A stretch of DNA of 64,000 nt from Didymella arachidicola. Its lineage: Eukaryota > Ascomycota > Dothideomycetes > Pleosporales > Didymellaceae. The stretch spans positions 1,302,001 to 1,366,000 of the forward strand of contig CM050000.1 of the NCBI GenBank assembly GCA_016630955.3, read 5' to 3'. Every line of letters begins with the position of its first letter. Within the stretch, counting starts at the first letter, position 1. The notes below the pieces were generated by a model. The model worked only from the letters and a program-made list of their open reading frames with translations, did not search any database and was not told where the DNA came from. Made by a program: the position numbers and the translations under genes. Below, in pieces: positions 1-8,922 of the stretch.

Positions 1-119
1 GCCAGTCGCTGACGCAGTATCGAAATTCTGTGGCCAGTACGGCACAGGATCCACGGGGTTCCCAGCAAGGAAGTCAACAAAGAGTTGGTCTGATAAGAGA
101 CCAGAGGAGGAATCGTTAG
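1..119 (+). CDS. pol C-terminal tail (partial, copy A1)
   Basis: Last 39 codons of the family A pol frame, after the chromodomain, ending at the stop at 117-119. It is the same tail as in A2 (ending 36128). This part of pol overlaps the antisense gene on the other strand, so the DNA is double-coding. Everything upstream lies outside the window. Confidence 0.85.
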   Translation, partial: QSLTQYRNSVASTAQDPRGSQQGSQQRVGLIRDQRRNR

Positions 120-579
120 CCTGTGACCAGCGGAAATCAGCGAGTGGATTGGTGGTGGATGACGTGGCTGTCGTACGCGACGCTTCCGACTCTTGCCCCT
201 GTTCCTGCACCTGCAACACGGCCAGATCACGACGCGCGAAGACCTGCTCCCGACTCTCAATTTCTGCCAGCTCACGCTCAAGACGAGCAGCATCTTCTTT
301 GGCACGCAACAACGCTATACGCGTCTTACGCTTCTCTTCTTCAACTTTTTCCCATTCTTCTTCAGAAACAAAAAGACTGCACTCTGCATGGACTGCGATA
401 CAGCCAGCGCAGCGACCAGTTGCAGTATCCACAAAGCAACGGAAGTTCTTTTCCTCACACCGCTTGCAGCGAAACACCATTTCCTTTGCTTCAGCACGCA
501 GACGATCTGCACGCGCACGACGCGCTTCGGTAGACGACACCTTGCGAGGTGCACGAGATCTCGTTGATTCCTTAGGCAT
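1..579 (-). CDS. Antisense Zn2Cys6 coiled-coil protein (partial, copy A1)
   Basis: Minus-strand frame starting ATG at 579 (protein begins MPKESTRSRA) and running off the window start a few codons before its stop. The sequence matches the 196-aa protein of A2 and A3. It contains the six-cysteine cluster (CX2CX6CX8CX2CX6C, residues 38-67) and the following charged helix. Start chosen because families A, B and C all begin with MPK. A Gal4-type DNA-binding role is inferred from cysteine spacing. Confidence 0.75.
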   Translation of the reverse strand, partial: MPKESTRSRAPRKVSSTEARRARADRLRAEAKEMVFRCKRCEEKNFRCFVDTATGRCAGCIAVHAECSLFVSEEEWEKVEEEKRKTRIALLRAKEDAARLERELAEIESREQVFARRDLAVLQVQEQGQESEASRTTATSSTTNPLADFRWSQANDSSSGLLSDQLFVDFLAGNPVDPVPYWPQNFDTASATG

Positions 580-707
580 GGTCAGGGAGGATGCGGAAAC
601 AAGAGGCGGCACGCCTTTGACACTATACTTATACCTACGACCTGATATGCGACCGCACGGCACGGAACAACGTTATCGAGGACGATAATCCTAGGAGGGG
701 AGGATAG

Positions 708-1209
708 TGTTACGATCACAGGAGAAGGGAAGCCACAAGTAGACGAACGGACTCTACTGCAGTAGTGCGGGGTGACGCATATGTGTCCCACAAGTCACGT
801 GACTGGTATCCCGCCAAGCACAAGTATCCCGGAGACCACAGGTATCCCGGAGACCACAGGTATCCCGGAGACCACAGGTATCCCGGAGACCACAGGTATC
901 CCGGAGACCACAGGTATCCCGGAGACTACAGGTACTCGGGATACAGGAATAGTATATAGTACGTAGGAACACAACTCTTACAGTTCGTGTTCAACCTAAG
1001 TTTCAATCTACGATATTGGATCTCAACCAACCTTCGAGCTAGACAGTCTACTCTGTACTACTCATTGTTAACCCCCCTGCTTTCAAGACTGACAGATCAT
1101 ATCTGTACACCTTATTGCAACCCCCACCTTGTGTCCCTGTTACTGTATTCATCCCTGAGAACCAACAGAACTAGTGCTTACGAGCTTTGCTTAAAGTACG
1201 ACTTCAACA
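708..1209 (+). repeat. 3' LTR of copy A1 (502 bp)
   Basis: Starts TGTTACGATC and ends GACTTCAACA; a purine-rich tract ending GGATAG lies directly upstream. Its U3 carries six copies of the 18-bp unit TATCCCGGAGACCACAGG (825-932), against five in the A2 and A3 LTRs, which fully explains 502 versus 484 bp. Confidence 0.95.
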
Positions 1210-1619
1210 ATAGCTTTCTTATAAGCTACTCTAAAGTATAGTAGAAACTTCTACTTTATAATATAGTTAATCTAGTTATATATAAGCTTATTAACCTTAT
1301 CTTTATATACCTTCTTTAGAGGGCTAAAACAACCTATATTAAGTAGCTATAGAAGGTATAATAAGTCTATAGGTATATATAGAATTATAATCTTATAATT
1401 CTTATAGTATTATATAAATTCTATAGATTTATAGCTTTTATAACTATTAATAATTAGTATATAGTAGGTACTAATAGTATATATCTTTATATACCTATTA
1501 AAGTACTTTAACTAGTTAAAACTAAGCTTATTAGTAGTCTAGCTATTTTTAAAGATAGTAATAGTCTAATTTTAAGGTAAATTATTATTCTTATACTAGC
1601 TAGACTAGTAGTAGTAGGC

Positions 1620-2088
1620 TGTTGAAGTCGTACTTTAAGCAAAGCTCGTAAGCACTAATTCTATTGGTTCTCAGGGATGAGTACGGTGACAGGAAGCCGA
1701 AGGGGTTGGTTGCAATAAGGTGTACAGATACGATCTGTCAGTCTTGAGAGCAGGGTAACGATGAGTAGTACAGAGTAGACTGTCTAGCTCGAAGGTTGGG
1801 TTTGAGATCCAAAGACAAACTTGATAACTTAGGTTGAACACAAACTGTAAGAGTTGTGTTCCTACTAGAATATATACTTAGTAGGAAAGCTAGAGTATCC
1901 CTTAATGCGCCTTGTTCCCTTGTAACTCGGGATGCATTGTCTTCCCGGGATGTGGTGGCATCCTGTGATTCTTGGGATGACGCTTCTTGGCGGGATGTCG
2001 ACGCATGTCACGTGACACGTGACACGCTGTCATCCAAGCGCTTGCCCCGCTTCCTATCAGTACCTTGTTTCCTTCAGAGATCGTAACA
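1620..2088 (-). repeat. Solo LTR, family D (469 bp, TSD TAGGC)
   Basis: Reverse-complement LTR flanked by TAGGC at 1615-1619 and 2089-2093. Same length as the family D copies at 3522 and 13792. U3 has several CATCCC motifs and CACGTG palindromes. No internal element sequence adjoins it, so it is a recombined solo LTR. Confidence 0.95.
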
Positions 2089-2403
2089 TAGGCTTTAAAG
2101 ATAATATAGAGTAGAATAGCCTATTCTATAGTATTAATACCCTTAATAACTATTACCTACTTCTAGTTACCTAGCTAGACCTACTTTACTTATTCTAGCT
2201 TCTTTATATTAATAATAATAACTCTAGTAGATATCTAGTCTATTATAAAGCTAGTTTTATTAAAGTTATATATATTATTACTCTAGATACTATACTTAGC
2301 TTTAGTATTAGCTATAAGGTTAAACTAGCTCTATATAACCTTAGAATTCTTATAAAAGGCTTACTTATAGTTATACTTATAATTAAAAACTATTTTAAGC
2401 TTC

Positions 2404-3394
2404 TGTTACGAACCTGAGACGGGGCAAGGCAGAAGATAAGAGAAGGAAGGATTGATGACACTCGGGGACAACCCGCAGGCCTTCAAGAAGGTCAGCACCC
2501 AGAACCAATGACGACGTAACCCCTCATGTTCCAAAGTCTTGGCGGAACGCCACCATGGAACATGTCACGTGATGTTCCAAGAATCCCACGATGTTCCAGG
2601 GAGTACCAGGTTGGAACAGCTATGGAACAATGGAACAAGAATGGAACACCTGTATGTATATAGTACGTAGGAACACAACTCTTACAGTTCGTGTTCAACC
2701 TAAGTTATCAAGTTTGTCTTTGGATCTCAAAACCCAACCTTCGAGCTAGACAGTCTACTCTGTACTACTCATCGTTACCCTGCTCTCAAGACTGACAGAT
2801 CGTATCTGTACACCTTATTGCAACCAACCCCTGTTGAAATCGTACTTTAAGCAAAGCTCGTAAGCACTAATTCTATTGGTTCTCGGGGATGAGTACGGTG
2901 ACAGGAAGCCGAAAGGGTTGGTTGCAATAAGGTGTACAGATACGATCTGTCAGTCTTGAGAGCAGGGTAACGATGAGTAGTACAGAGTAGACTGTCTAGC
3001 TCGAAGGTTGGGTTTGAGATCCAAAGACAAACTTGATAACTTAGGTTGAACACGAACCGTAAGGGTTGTGTTCCTACATACTATATACTTAAGGAGTGTA
3101 AGGGTGTTATGCGCGATGCTCTGTCGCTCTGTGTGTTCTCTCGAGATCAGGAGAGCAAGGAGAGCAACGCTGCTTTCTTGTTCTCATGCCAAGGAGAGGT
3201 CGGAGAGAGCACCTCTTGTTGTGCTCTCTCGTGTTTACTCGCTTGGTGAGAGCGACCCCGGTTGCCCCGCGAGTTAAAGTGGGGCTAGGCTGCAACGGAC
3301 CGTAACAACCCCCTCGGCTTCCTGTCACCGTACTCATCCCTAAGAACCAATAGAATTAGTGCTTACGAGCTTTGCTTAAAGTACGACTTCAACA
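2404..3394 (+). repeat. Solo LTR, family E (510 bp), interrupted by another LTR
   Basis: Outer LTR segments are 2404-2831 and 3313-3394, with TSD GCTTC at 2399-2403 and 3395-3399. The U3 is dominated by TGGAACA/TGTTCCA motifs in both orientations (about 2525-2650) around a CACGTG core. R-U5 matches the other families. A family B solo LTR sits in its U5. Confidence 0.95.
2832..3307 (-). repeat. Solo LTR, family B (476 bp, TSD ACCCC), nested
   Basis: Same length and content as the LTRs of the complete family B element at 6177-13225, in reverse orientation. TSD ACCCC lies at 2827-2831 and 3308-3312, inside the U5 of the family E LTR. It is younger than its host LTR. Confidence 0.95.
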
Positions 3395-3521
3395 GCTTCT
3401 CTTAATATTAAATAAACCTACTAGCCTACCTTAGGCTAATAGAGGCTAAACTATACTCTTTTTATAGAAAATTACCTATATTAGCTATAACTATAAGCTA
3501 GAGAAACTCTTCTTATATAAC

Positions 3522-3990
3522 TGTTACGATCTCTGAAGGAAACAAGGTACTAATGGGAAGCGGGGCAAGCGCTTGGATGACAGCGTGTCACGTGTCACGT
3601 GACATGCGTCGACATCCCGCCAAGAAGCGTCATCCCAAGAATCACAGGATGCCACCACATCCCGGGAAGACAATGCATCCCGAGTTACAAGGGAACAAGG
3701 CGCATTAAGGGATACTCTAGCTTTCCTACTAAGTATATATTCTAGTAAGAACACAACTCTTACAGTGTGTGTTCAACCTAAGTTATCAAGTTTGTCTTTG
3801 GATCTCAAACCCAACCTTCGAGCTAGACAGTCTACTCTGTACTACTCATCGTTACCCTGCTCTTAAGACTGACAGATCGTATCTGTACACCTTATTGCAA
3901 CCAACCCCCTCGGCTTCCTGTCACCGTACTCATCCCTAAGAACCAATAGAATTAGTGCTTACGAGCTTTGCTTAAAGTACGACTTCAACA
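3522..3990 (+). repeat. Solo LTR, family D (469 bp, TSD ATAAC)
   Basis: TGTTACGATC to GACTTCAACA, with ATAAC at 3517-3521 and 3991-3995. It differs from the other D copies by a few G-to-A changes (for example GTAAGAACAC against GTAGGAACAC near 3746). Confidence 0.95.
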
Positions 3991-4021
3991 ATAACTAGCT
4001 TAAGTATATATATAGTAATTA

Positions 4022-5869
4022 ACGTGTTTCCCCACCGAGCCGCCCACCCCCACCGAGTCGCCCGCCCTCACCAAAATCGCGACTATTACAACAACTATTA
4101 CTATGCCGCCACAACGCGACGCGCAATCGACCTATAACGAAGGTACACTATACCTTGCTATCCAGGCTACAAAAGCCGCTGAACCCGACAGTACTAGGCA
4201 CGCGTCTAGGGCCTTTGCTGTCCCCCGAACAACGCTAAGAGACCGACGCGCTGGAAAGCCTTCACGACGCGATACTGAGCCTAACTCGAAGAAGCTAAAA
4301 AAGCTAGAGGAGGATGTAATAGTCGCGCGTATACTTGACCTAGACGCACGAGGAATAGGCGCTACAAGGGCTATGGTGGAAGAAATGGCGAATGATCTCC
4401 TTGCTGCGCGCGGTGAAGGACCTGTTGGCAAGCACTGGGTAGACAGGTTCAGAACGCGTACCAAGGAAGTCAAGCTTCGACGCAGCCGTCCATACGATCG
4501 TCAGCGAGCCCTAAACGAAGACCCACGCGTTATAACGCCCTGGTTCGAGCTAGTAAGGACAACAAAGGAGAAGTACGGCATCCTTGCTGAAGACACACAT
4601 AACTTTGATGAGTCTGGGTTCATGATGGGCATAATTAACGCTCAGATGGTCTTTACAGGCTCTGAGAAGCGAACCAATCCAAAGAAGATACAGCCAGGCA
4701 ACCGTGACTGGGTCACAATCATCCAGGGCATCTGCGCTGCTGGCTGGGCTATCCCACCCTTCATTATCTTTGGTGGTAAGGTCCTTATATCAAGCTGGTA
4801 CCCAGGCCTGCCTCGCGACTGGGTAATTGAGACTAGCTCTAACGGCTGGACAACAAATGAGCTTGGTCTAAAGTGGCTGAAGCACTTTGACGCGCATACA
4901 AAGGAGCGTACTGTGGGTGTGTACCGTCTACTAATTGTGGACGGCCATGAGAGCCACAGCTCTGCTGCATTTCACCAATATTGCGCAGAACACAAGATTA
5001 TCACCCTGTGTATGCCCCCACACTCGTCGCACCTATTACAGCCGCTTGACGTGGGCTGTTTTGCCCCCTTGAAGCGGGCGTACTACGCTGAGATCGACAG
5101 CTGGGCAAGGTACTCTGTCACTCAAGTTAAGAAAGAGACCTTTCTACCAGCCTTTCACATTGCTTTTAACAAGGCAATTACAAAGGAAAATATCCTAGCA
5201 AGCTTTAGAGGCGCTGGTTTAGTACCTCACGACCCAGAGCGGGTGTTATCAAAGCTTGATGTGGTGCTTCGTACACCAACACCTCCACTACCAGAGGACA
5301 CCCCTTGGGAGTCCAAAACGCCAGCCACAATAAAAGAGATGGAGGCGCAGTCTACGCTAGTTCGTGAGCGCATACAAAGGCACAGAGAGTCTCCTATCTC
5401 TCCTCTTCTGCAAGCAGTTGACTCGCTCACAAAAGGCATGGCTGTAATAGGCCACAATTCACTATTACAAGCTAGGGAACTGGCAGGGCTTCGGAAGTCA
5501 ATTGACGCCTTAACAGAGCAGCGCAGTCGCAAGAGAAAGTATATTCGGACAGAGGAGAGTCTTACAGTGGGTGACGTACAGGATTTGATAGCTGAGAAGG
5601 ACGGTGGCGGCCAGGAGGCAGCAGAACCGCCAGCGAAGAGGGTGCGCAAAGAGAGGCACTGCGGGCGTTGTGGCAAGACTGGCCACAACGCGCGCACCTG
5701 CACTGCAGAAATAGTAGATTCAGTCGATAGCGACGCTTCTAAGGATTAATTTGAGATTGATACTGTATTTATGCAGCGTTGTGGTCGAGCGTAATAATCG
5801 TGTAATAGTCGCGATTTTGGTGAGGGCGGGCGACTCGGTGGGGGTGGGCGGCTCGGTGGGGAAACACGT
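4022..5869 (+). mobile_element. Fot1/pogo-type DNA transposon (1848 bp, intact-looking)
   Basis: Perfect 69-bp terminal inverted repeats at 4022-4090 and 5801-5869, flanked by the TA target dinucleotide (4020-4021 and 5870-5871). One uninterrupted transposase frame fills the interior. The inverted repeats contain a tandem imperfect GC-rich repeat, a likely transposase-binding arrangement. The element lies in a RIP-decayed host but shows no RIP itself, so it arrived later. It is potentially autonomous. Confidence 0.95.
4103..5749 (+). CDS. Fot1/pogo transposase (548 aa)
   Basis: DDE-superfamily transposase that cuts and pastes its own element at TA sites in the nucleus. Residues 1-60 form a psq-type helix-turn-helix and about 65-140 a CENP-B/Tc5-like DNA-binding domain. 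The catalytic triad is visible: D169 in FDESG, D280 in VDGHES and D316 in QPLDVG, a DD35D spacing as in Fot1. A basic coiled region follows, and the C-terminus has a CCHC zinc knuckle (CX2CX4HX4C near residue 525). ATG at 4103 is the first methionine inside the terminal repeat boundary and suits the family length. No stop or missing catalytic residue is seen. Confidence 0.93.
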   Translation: MPPQRDAQSTYNEGTLYLAIQATKAAEPDSTRHASRAFAVPRTTLRDRRAGKPSRRDTEPNSKKLKKLEEDVIVARILDLDARGIGATRAMVEEMANDLLAARGEGPVGKHWVDRFRTRTKEVKLRRSRPYDRQRALNEDPRVITPWFELVRTTKEKYGILAEDTHNFDESGFMMGIINAQMVFTGSEKRTNPKKIQPGNRDWVTIIQGICAAGWAIPPFIIFGGKVLISSWYPGLPRDWVIETSSNGWTTNELGLKWLKHFDAHTKERTVGVYRLLIVDGHESHSSAAFHQYCAEHKIITLCMPPHSSHLLQPLDVGCFAPLKRAYYAEIDSWARYSVTQVKKETFLPAFHIAFNKAITKENILASFRGAGLVPHDPERVLSKLDVVLRTPTPPLPEDTPWESKTPATIKEMEAQSTLVRERIQRHRESPISPLLQAVDSLTKGMAVIGHNSLLQARELAGLRKSIDALTEQRSRKRKYIRTEESLTVGDVQDLIAEKDGGGQEAAEPPAKRVRKERHCGRCGKTGHNARTCTAEIVDSVDSDASKD

Positions 5870-6176
5870 TACCTCTTTCTTAGTACTAGTTAGATTCTAT
5901 AAGTTAGCTATAGTATTAATATATAAAAGCTATTTAGTATATTAATAATATAGTATAGTTTAAGAGACTTTATAGATAGCTATAGTATATTATACTAAAA
6001 GTTTTATATTTTATTTAAGAGCTTAAAGTATAAGCTAGATCGAATACTCTTTTAATATATTAAACTATAGTTATTAGAGAGGTATTAGTATAGAAAAGAA
6101 GTTTTAGTATAGTTTTAGTAAAAGTAGCCTACCTACTATACTAGCCTACTTACTAGATATTTATATTATATATACT

Positions 6177-6652
6177 TGTTACGGTCCGTTGCAGCCTAGC
6201 CCCACTTTAACTCGCGGGGCAACCGGGGTCGCTCTCACCAAGCGAGTAAACACGAGAGAGCACAACAAGAGGTGCTCTCTCCGACCTCTCCTTGGCATGA
6301 GAACAAGAAAGCAGCGTTGCTCTCCTTGCTCTCCTGATCTCGAGAGAACACACAGAGCGACAGAGCATCGCGCATAACACCCTTACACTCCTTAAGTATA
6401 TAGTATGTAGGAACACAACCCTTACGGTTCGTGTTCAACCTAAGTTATCAAGTTTGTCTTTGGATCTCAAACCCAACCTTCGAGCTAGACAGTCTACTCT
6501 GTACTACTCATCGTTACCCTGCTCTCAAGACTGACAGATCGTATCTGTACACCTTATTGCAACCAACCCCTTCGGCTTCCTGTCACCGTACTCATCCCCG
6601 AGAACCAATAGAATTAGTGCTTACGAGCTTTGCTTAAAGTACGACTTCAACA
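6177..6652 (+). repeat. 5' LTR of family B with TATA and inferred RNA start
   Basis: 476 bp, TGTTACGG to TTCAACA. TATATA lies at 6397-6402, and GTGTTCAA, complementary to the primer site, starts exactly 34 bases downstream at 6431. The same 34-base spacing holds in families A and C. U3 is rich in GAGAGC/GCTCTC and has a perfect 10-bp inverted repeat (6254-6263 and 6272-6281). It lacks the CACGTG palindrome of the other families. Confidence 0.93.
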
Positions 6653-6654
6653 TT

Positions 6655-6662
6655 TTGAACAC
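6655..6662 (+). promoter_or_regulatory. Putative self-priming primer-binding site, family B
   Basis: TTGAACAC begins two bases after the LTR and is the exact complement of GTGTTCAA at 6431-6438, near the predicted RNA 5' end. There is no TGG expected for a tRNA primer. This resembles Tf1-type self-priming. Inference from 8-bp complementarity conserved in three families. Confidence 0.55.
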
Positions 6663-6669
6663 CCCCAAG

Positions 6670-8922
6670 ATGAGTACTACCTCAGGATCCCGTGCTACCC
6701 CAAGCAACTCCAACGCATCACGCCGTACGGCTGATGACGATCTCGACATGGACGAGGAGGCAGCGGCGCCTGCCCCTACCAGTGTTTACCCAGTGGCTAA
6801 ACCCGAGGCCTTTGATGGCACTCGCGACAAGCTGGAAGACTGGCTCATGAAGTTCGATCTGTTTTTCATGTTCCAAGGAGAACGCATCCCAGAGGAGAAA
6901 CGTGTCACTTTTGTGAGTACGTTTATGAAGGATCGCGCGTTCACTTGGATCAAACCCTTTATTCGCCGTTACCACGACGGAGCAAGCAACTCAGCAGACA
7001 TCGACCCATGGATCGAAGACTTCGATCTGTTCAAGGAACAGATTCGCCAAGTATTTGGAGTACACAACGAACCAACCATCGCCCGACGTGAGATTCAGCG
7101 CATCAGACAAACTGCGTCCGCCGCCGACTACGCTGCTAAGTTTCAGCAAGTAGCTACGTTCACCGGCTGGGACGACGTTGCACTGATGACCATGTTCAAA
7201 CAAGGCCTTAAGCCTAAGGTCAAGGAAGAGCTCATGCGGACTGCCGCAGCTACCGATACCTTCGACGCGCTAGTAAATGAAGCAATCAGTATCGACGTCA
7301 AGCTCTACGACCTTCAGCAAGAATTAAGAGAGGACCCTCGTGTGCGAGTCGTGACTCAGGTCACTCGCCCACCCCAGGCTCCACGCAACCAGTGGCGCAA
7401 CAACAACTACCGCCGTGGTCAACGTGGTGGCCTTTACCAAGCCAACATGGGACGCCGTGTCCACAACGATACGAACAGTGGATACTACGGTCCTGCAGCA
7501 ATGGACCTCTCCAACATCAACAAAGGACCTGAACGATGGAATGAGAAAAAGAAGGGTAGTAATAACCGCGGTGATAAGTCTTCAGTGACTTGTTACGGCT
7601 GTGGCAAGACAGGCCACTACGCCCGCGACTGTCGCATGAAGAACAAAGTAACCAGGCAGCTGAACATGCTGGCTCATGACGACAGCGGCGACCAAGAGTG
7701 GGAGGTCGTTACTAATGAGATGGGACGTCTCATGGAAGACCCCACTTCCGGACTCGACAACGACTACATCGAGGAGTCCGATGAGGATGCTCCAAGCAAG
7801 CGAATCCGGTCACCAACACCCTACCCTAAAATGGAATGGATTGACAATGATCCCCGCCAACACCATGTGGTAGAGTGCGATACCCAGGACGACAGCATTA
7901 TTGTCGGCAAACGATACTACGATTCCTTTTTCCGGCTCAACGACAAGTACTATTCAAAGGAAGGGAAACGTTTAATTGTGTGCGACAGAGCGCAACATAG
8001 TCAGGACATGATGGTCTCGCGCGACCAATCCACCCAGACTCCTGCCTTCCAAGAACCTCGAGTACCAACGATAAACTTGACCATTGTCAACAACATCCCA
8101 GAACACAAGGGAGAAGCGCCATCCGTTACTATGCAGACACCAAGCCTACAGGATGTCGAGACTGTTCGAGAGTGGATGACGGAAGAAAACATCCAACGGT
8201 CAAGACAGTATCTGCTCGGCGATCCCGAAGCACTTGAGGGATTCGACCAGCAAGTAGCGAACGCACGGAAGACCAACAAAGAATGGCACACGGAAGATTT
8301 CATTCACTGGAGAAAAAACAACTCTGCGACTCAGCAACAGCTGGACGATTACAACTCATACGCTCGAAGTCGAGATGAACCCGACTTCGACCGACAGCCC
8401 GCTTTGCCAGCTCGGAGCTACACGTCACAACTACACCAGGACATTCGGAACCCATACCACCCTCAACTTTCGCCTAAGCAGTGTTACCACGAAGGCTGTG
8501 AGGACCATAAGCAGTTCAAGCTGGACAGTGGATGGTTTCCTAGCAAGCCCGAGAGCTGCGAGGAATACTGGTGGGAATGCATGGACACCTACTGCGCAGA
8601 TCACTTGTGGGATAAGCGCACGAATCTCCACTTCCCAGGAATTGAATGTGTGGAGGACATCTTCAACATGCACATGGTACAAGCCGAGAGGTGCTACGGC
8701 CAAGAATGGGCTGAGTGCTTCCACCCGAAGTGCAGGAACCACGAAACACTAAAACGCCTGAGCGGTTTTATGCCCCAGGACGAGTCTTTTTTAGACATAT
8801 GGCAAACAGACGCCAAGGACGACCCGGACGAGAACTTTCACTCAACACAGTCCAGGGCTCCCGGAATCGACGTCAGGATTCCAATGAGGCCCAGTCCCTC
8901 ATCAAATTCCCTGTCGTGCTAG
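6670..8922 (+). CDS. Gag polyprotein, family B (750 aa)
   Basis: Structural protein forming the cytoplasmic particle and packaging element RNA. Residues about 45-215 match the retrotransposon gag/capsid domain, followed by an Arg/Gly/Asn-rich stretch and a CCHC knuckle CYGCGKTGHYARDC near residues 307-321. An unusually long extension of about 400 residues follows, with a Cys/His/Trp-rich region at about 600-700 conserved in all three families. ATG at 6670 is the first after the primer site; translation upstream would run through it. Gag continues 130 bases past the frameshift site to a stop at 8922. Its first 380 residues nearly equal the family C Gag; later parts diverge. Confidence 0.92.
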   Translation: MSTTSGSRATPSNSNASRRTADDDLDMDEEAAAPAPTSVYPVAKPEAFDGTRDKLEDWLMKFDLFFMFQGERIPEEKRVTFVSTFMKDRAFTWIKPFIRRYHDGASNSADIDPWIEDFDLFKEQIRQVFGVHNEPTIARREIQRIRQTASAADYAAKFQQVATFTGWDDVALMTMFKQGLKPKVKEELMRTAAATDTFDALVNEAISIDVKLYDLQQELREDPRVRVVTQVTRPPQAPRNQWRNNNYRRGQRGGLYQANMGRRVHNDTNSGYYGPAAMDLSNINKGPERWNEKKKGSNNRGDKSSVTCYGCGKTGHYARDCRMKNKVTRQLNMLAHDDSGDQEWEVVTNEMGRLMEDPTSGLDNDYIEESDEDAPSKRIRSPTPYPKMEWIDNDPRQHHVVECDTQDDSIIVGKRYYDSFFRLNDKYYSKEGKRLIVCDRAQHSQDMMVSRDQSTQTPAFQEPRVPTINLTIVNNIPEHKGEAPSVTMQTPSLQDVETVREWMTEENIQRSRQYLLGDPEALEGFDQQVANARKTNKEWHTEDFIHWRKNNSATQQQLDDYNSYARSRDEPDFDRQPALPARSYTSQLHQDIRNPYHPQLSPKQCYHEGCEDHKQFKLDSGWFPSKPESCEEYWWECMDTYCADHLWDKRTNLHFPGIECVEDIFNMHMVQAERCYGQEWAECFHPKCRNHETLKRLSGFMPQDESFLDIWQTDAKDDPDENFHSTQSRAPGIDVRIPMRPSPSSNSLSC
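8787..8793 (+). promoter_or_regulatory. -1 ribosomal frameshift site U UUU UUA, family B
   Basis: The heptamer lies in the gag frame as T TTT TTA, the canonical X XXY YYZ arrangement. Slipping back one base reads AGA at 8793 and enters the open pol frame. The surrounding GACGAGTCTTTTTTAGAC is the same in families A and C although neighbouring codons differ. I see no convincing conserved hairpin within 10 bases downstream. Confidence 0.85.

Larger units (their letters stand above)
1..1209 (+). mobile_element. Family A chromovirus, 3' end (copy A1, cut by window start)
   Basis: Position 1 corresponds to position 36010 of the complete copy A2, and the match continues to the 3' LTR end. It holds the pol tail, most of the antisense Zn2Cys6 gene, the polypurine tract just before 708 and a 3' LTR. 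The 3' flank is ATAGC; the 5' flank lies outside, so the TSD cannot be tested. It was inserted into a RIP-decayed pogo element. Confidence 0.95.
1210..6160 (-). mobile_element. RIP-decayed pogo-type transposon, host of nested insertions
   Basis: AT-rich pieces 1210-1619, 2089-2403, 3395-3521, 3991-4021 and 5870 to about 6160 align in order with the decayed pogo copy at 29040-29930. The right end (about 6108-6155) is a C-to-T/G-to-A version of the inverted terminal repeat of the intact pogo ending at 63722. Orientation is minus. All frames are full of stops. Inserted into it are solo LTRs at 1620, 2404 and 3522 and a Fot1/pogo element at 4022; copy A1 sits at its left. No working gene remains. 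Confidence 0.75.

Noticed and set aside
825..932. CRISPR-like array
   Set aside because: Units are directly adjacent with no spacers, in a fungal LTR; it is a minisatellite.
754..972. Repetitive open frames (YPGDHR- and GLRDTC-type repeats) in the family A LTRs at 754-972, 30137-30337, 36763-36963, 55006-55206 and 61632-61832
   Set aside because: They are translations of the 18-bp U3 tandem units in different frames, not genes.
1210..6160. tRNA or rRNA genes in AT-rich tracts
   Set aside because: No cloverleaf-like or rRNA-like sequence noticed in any AT-rich region of the window.
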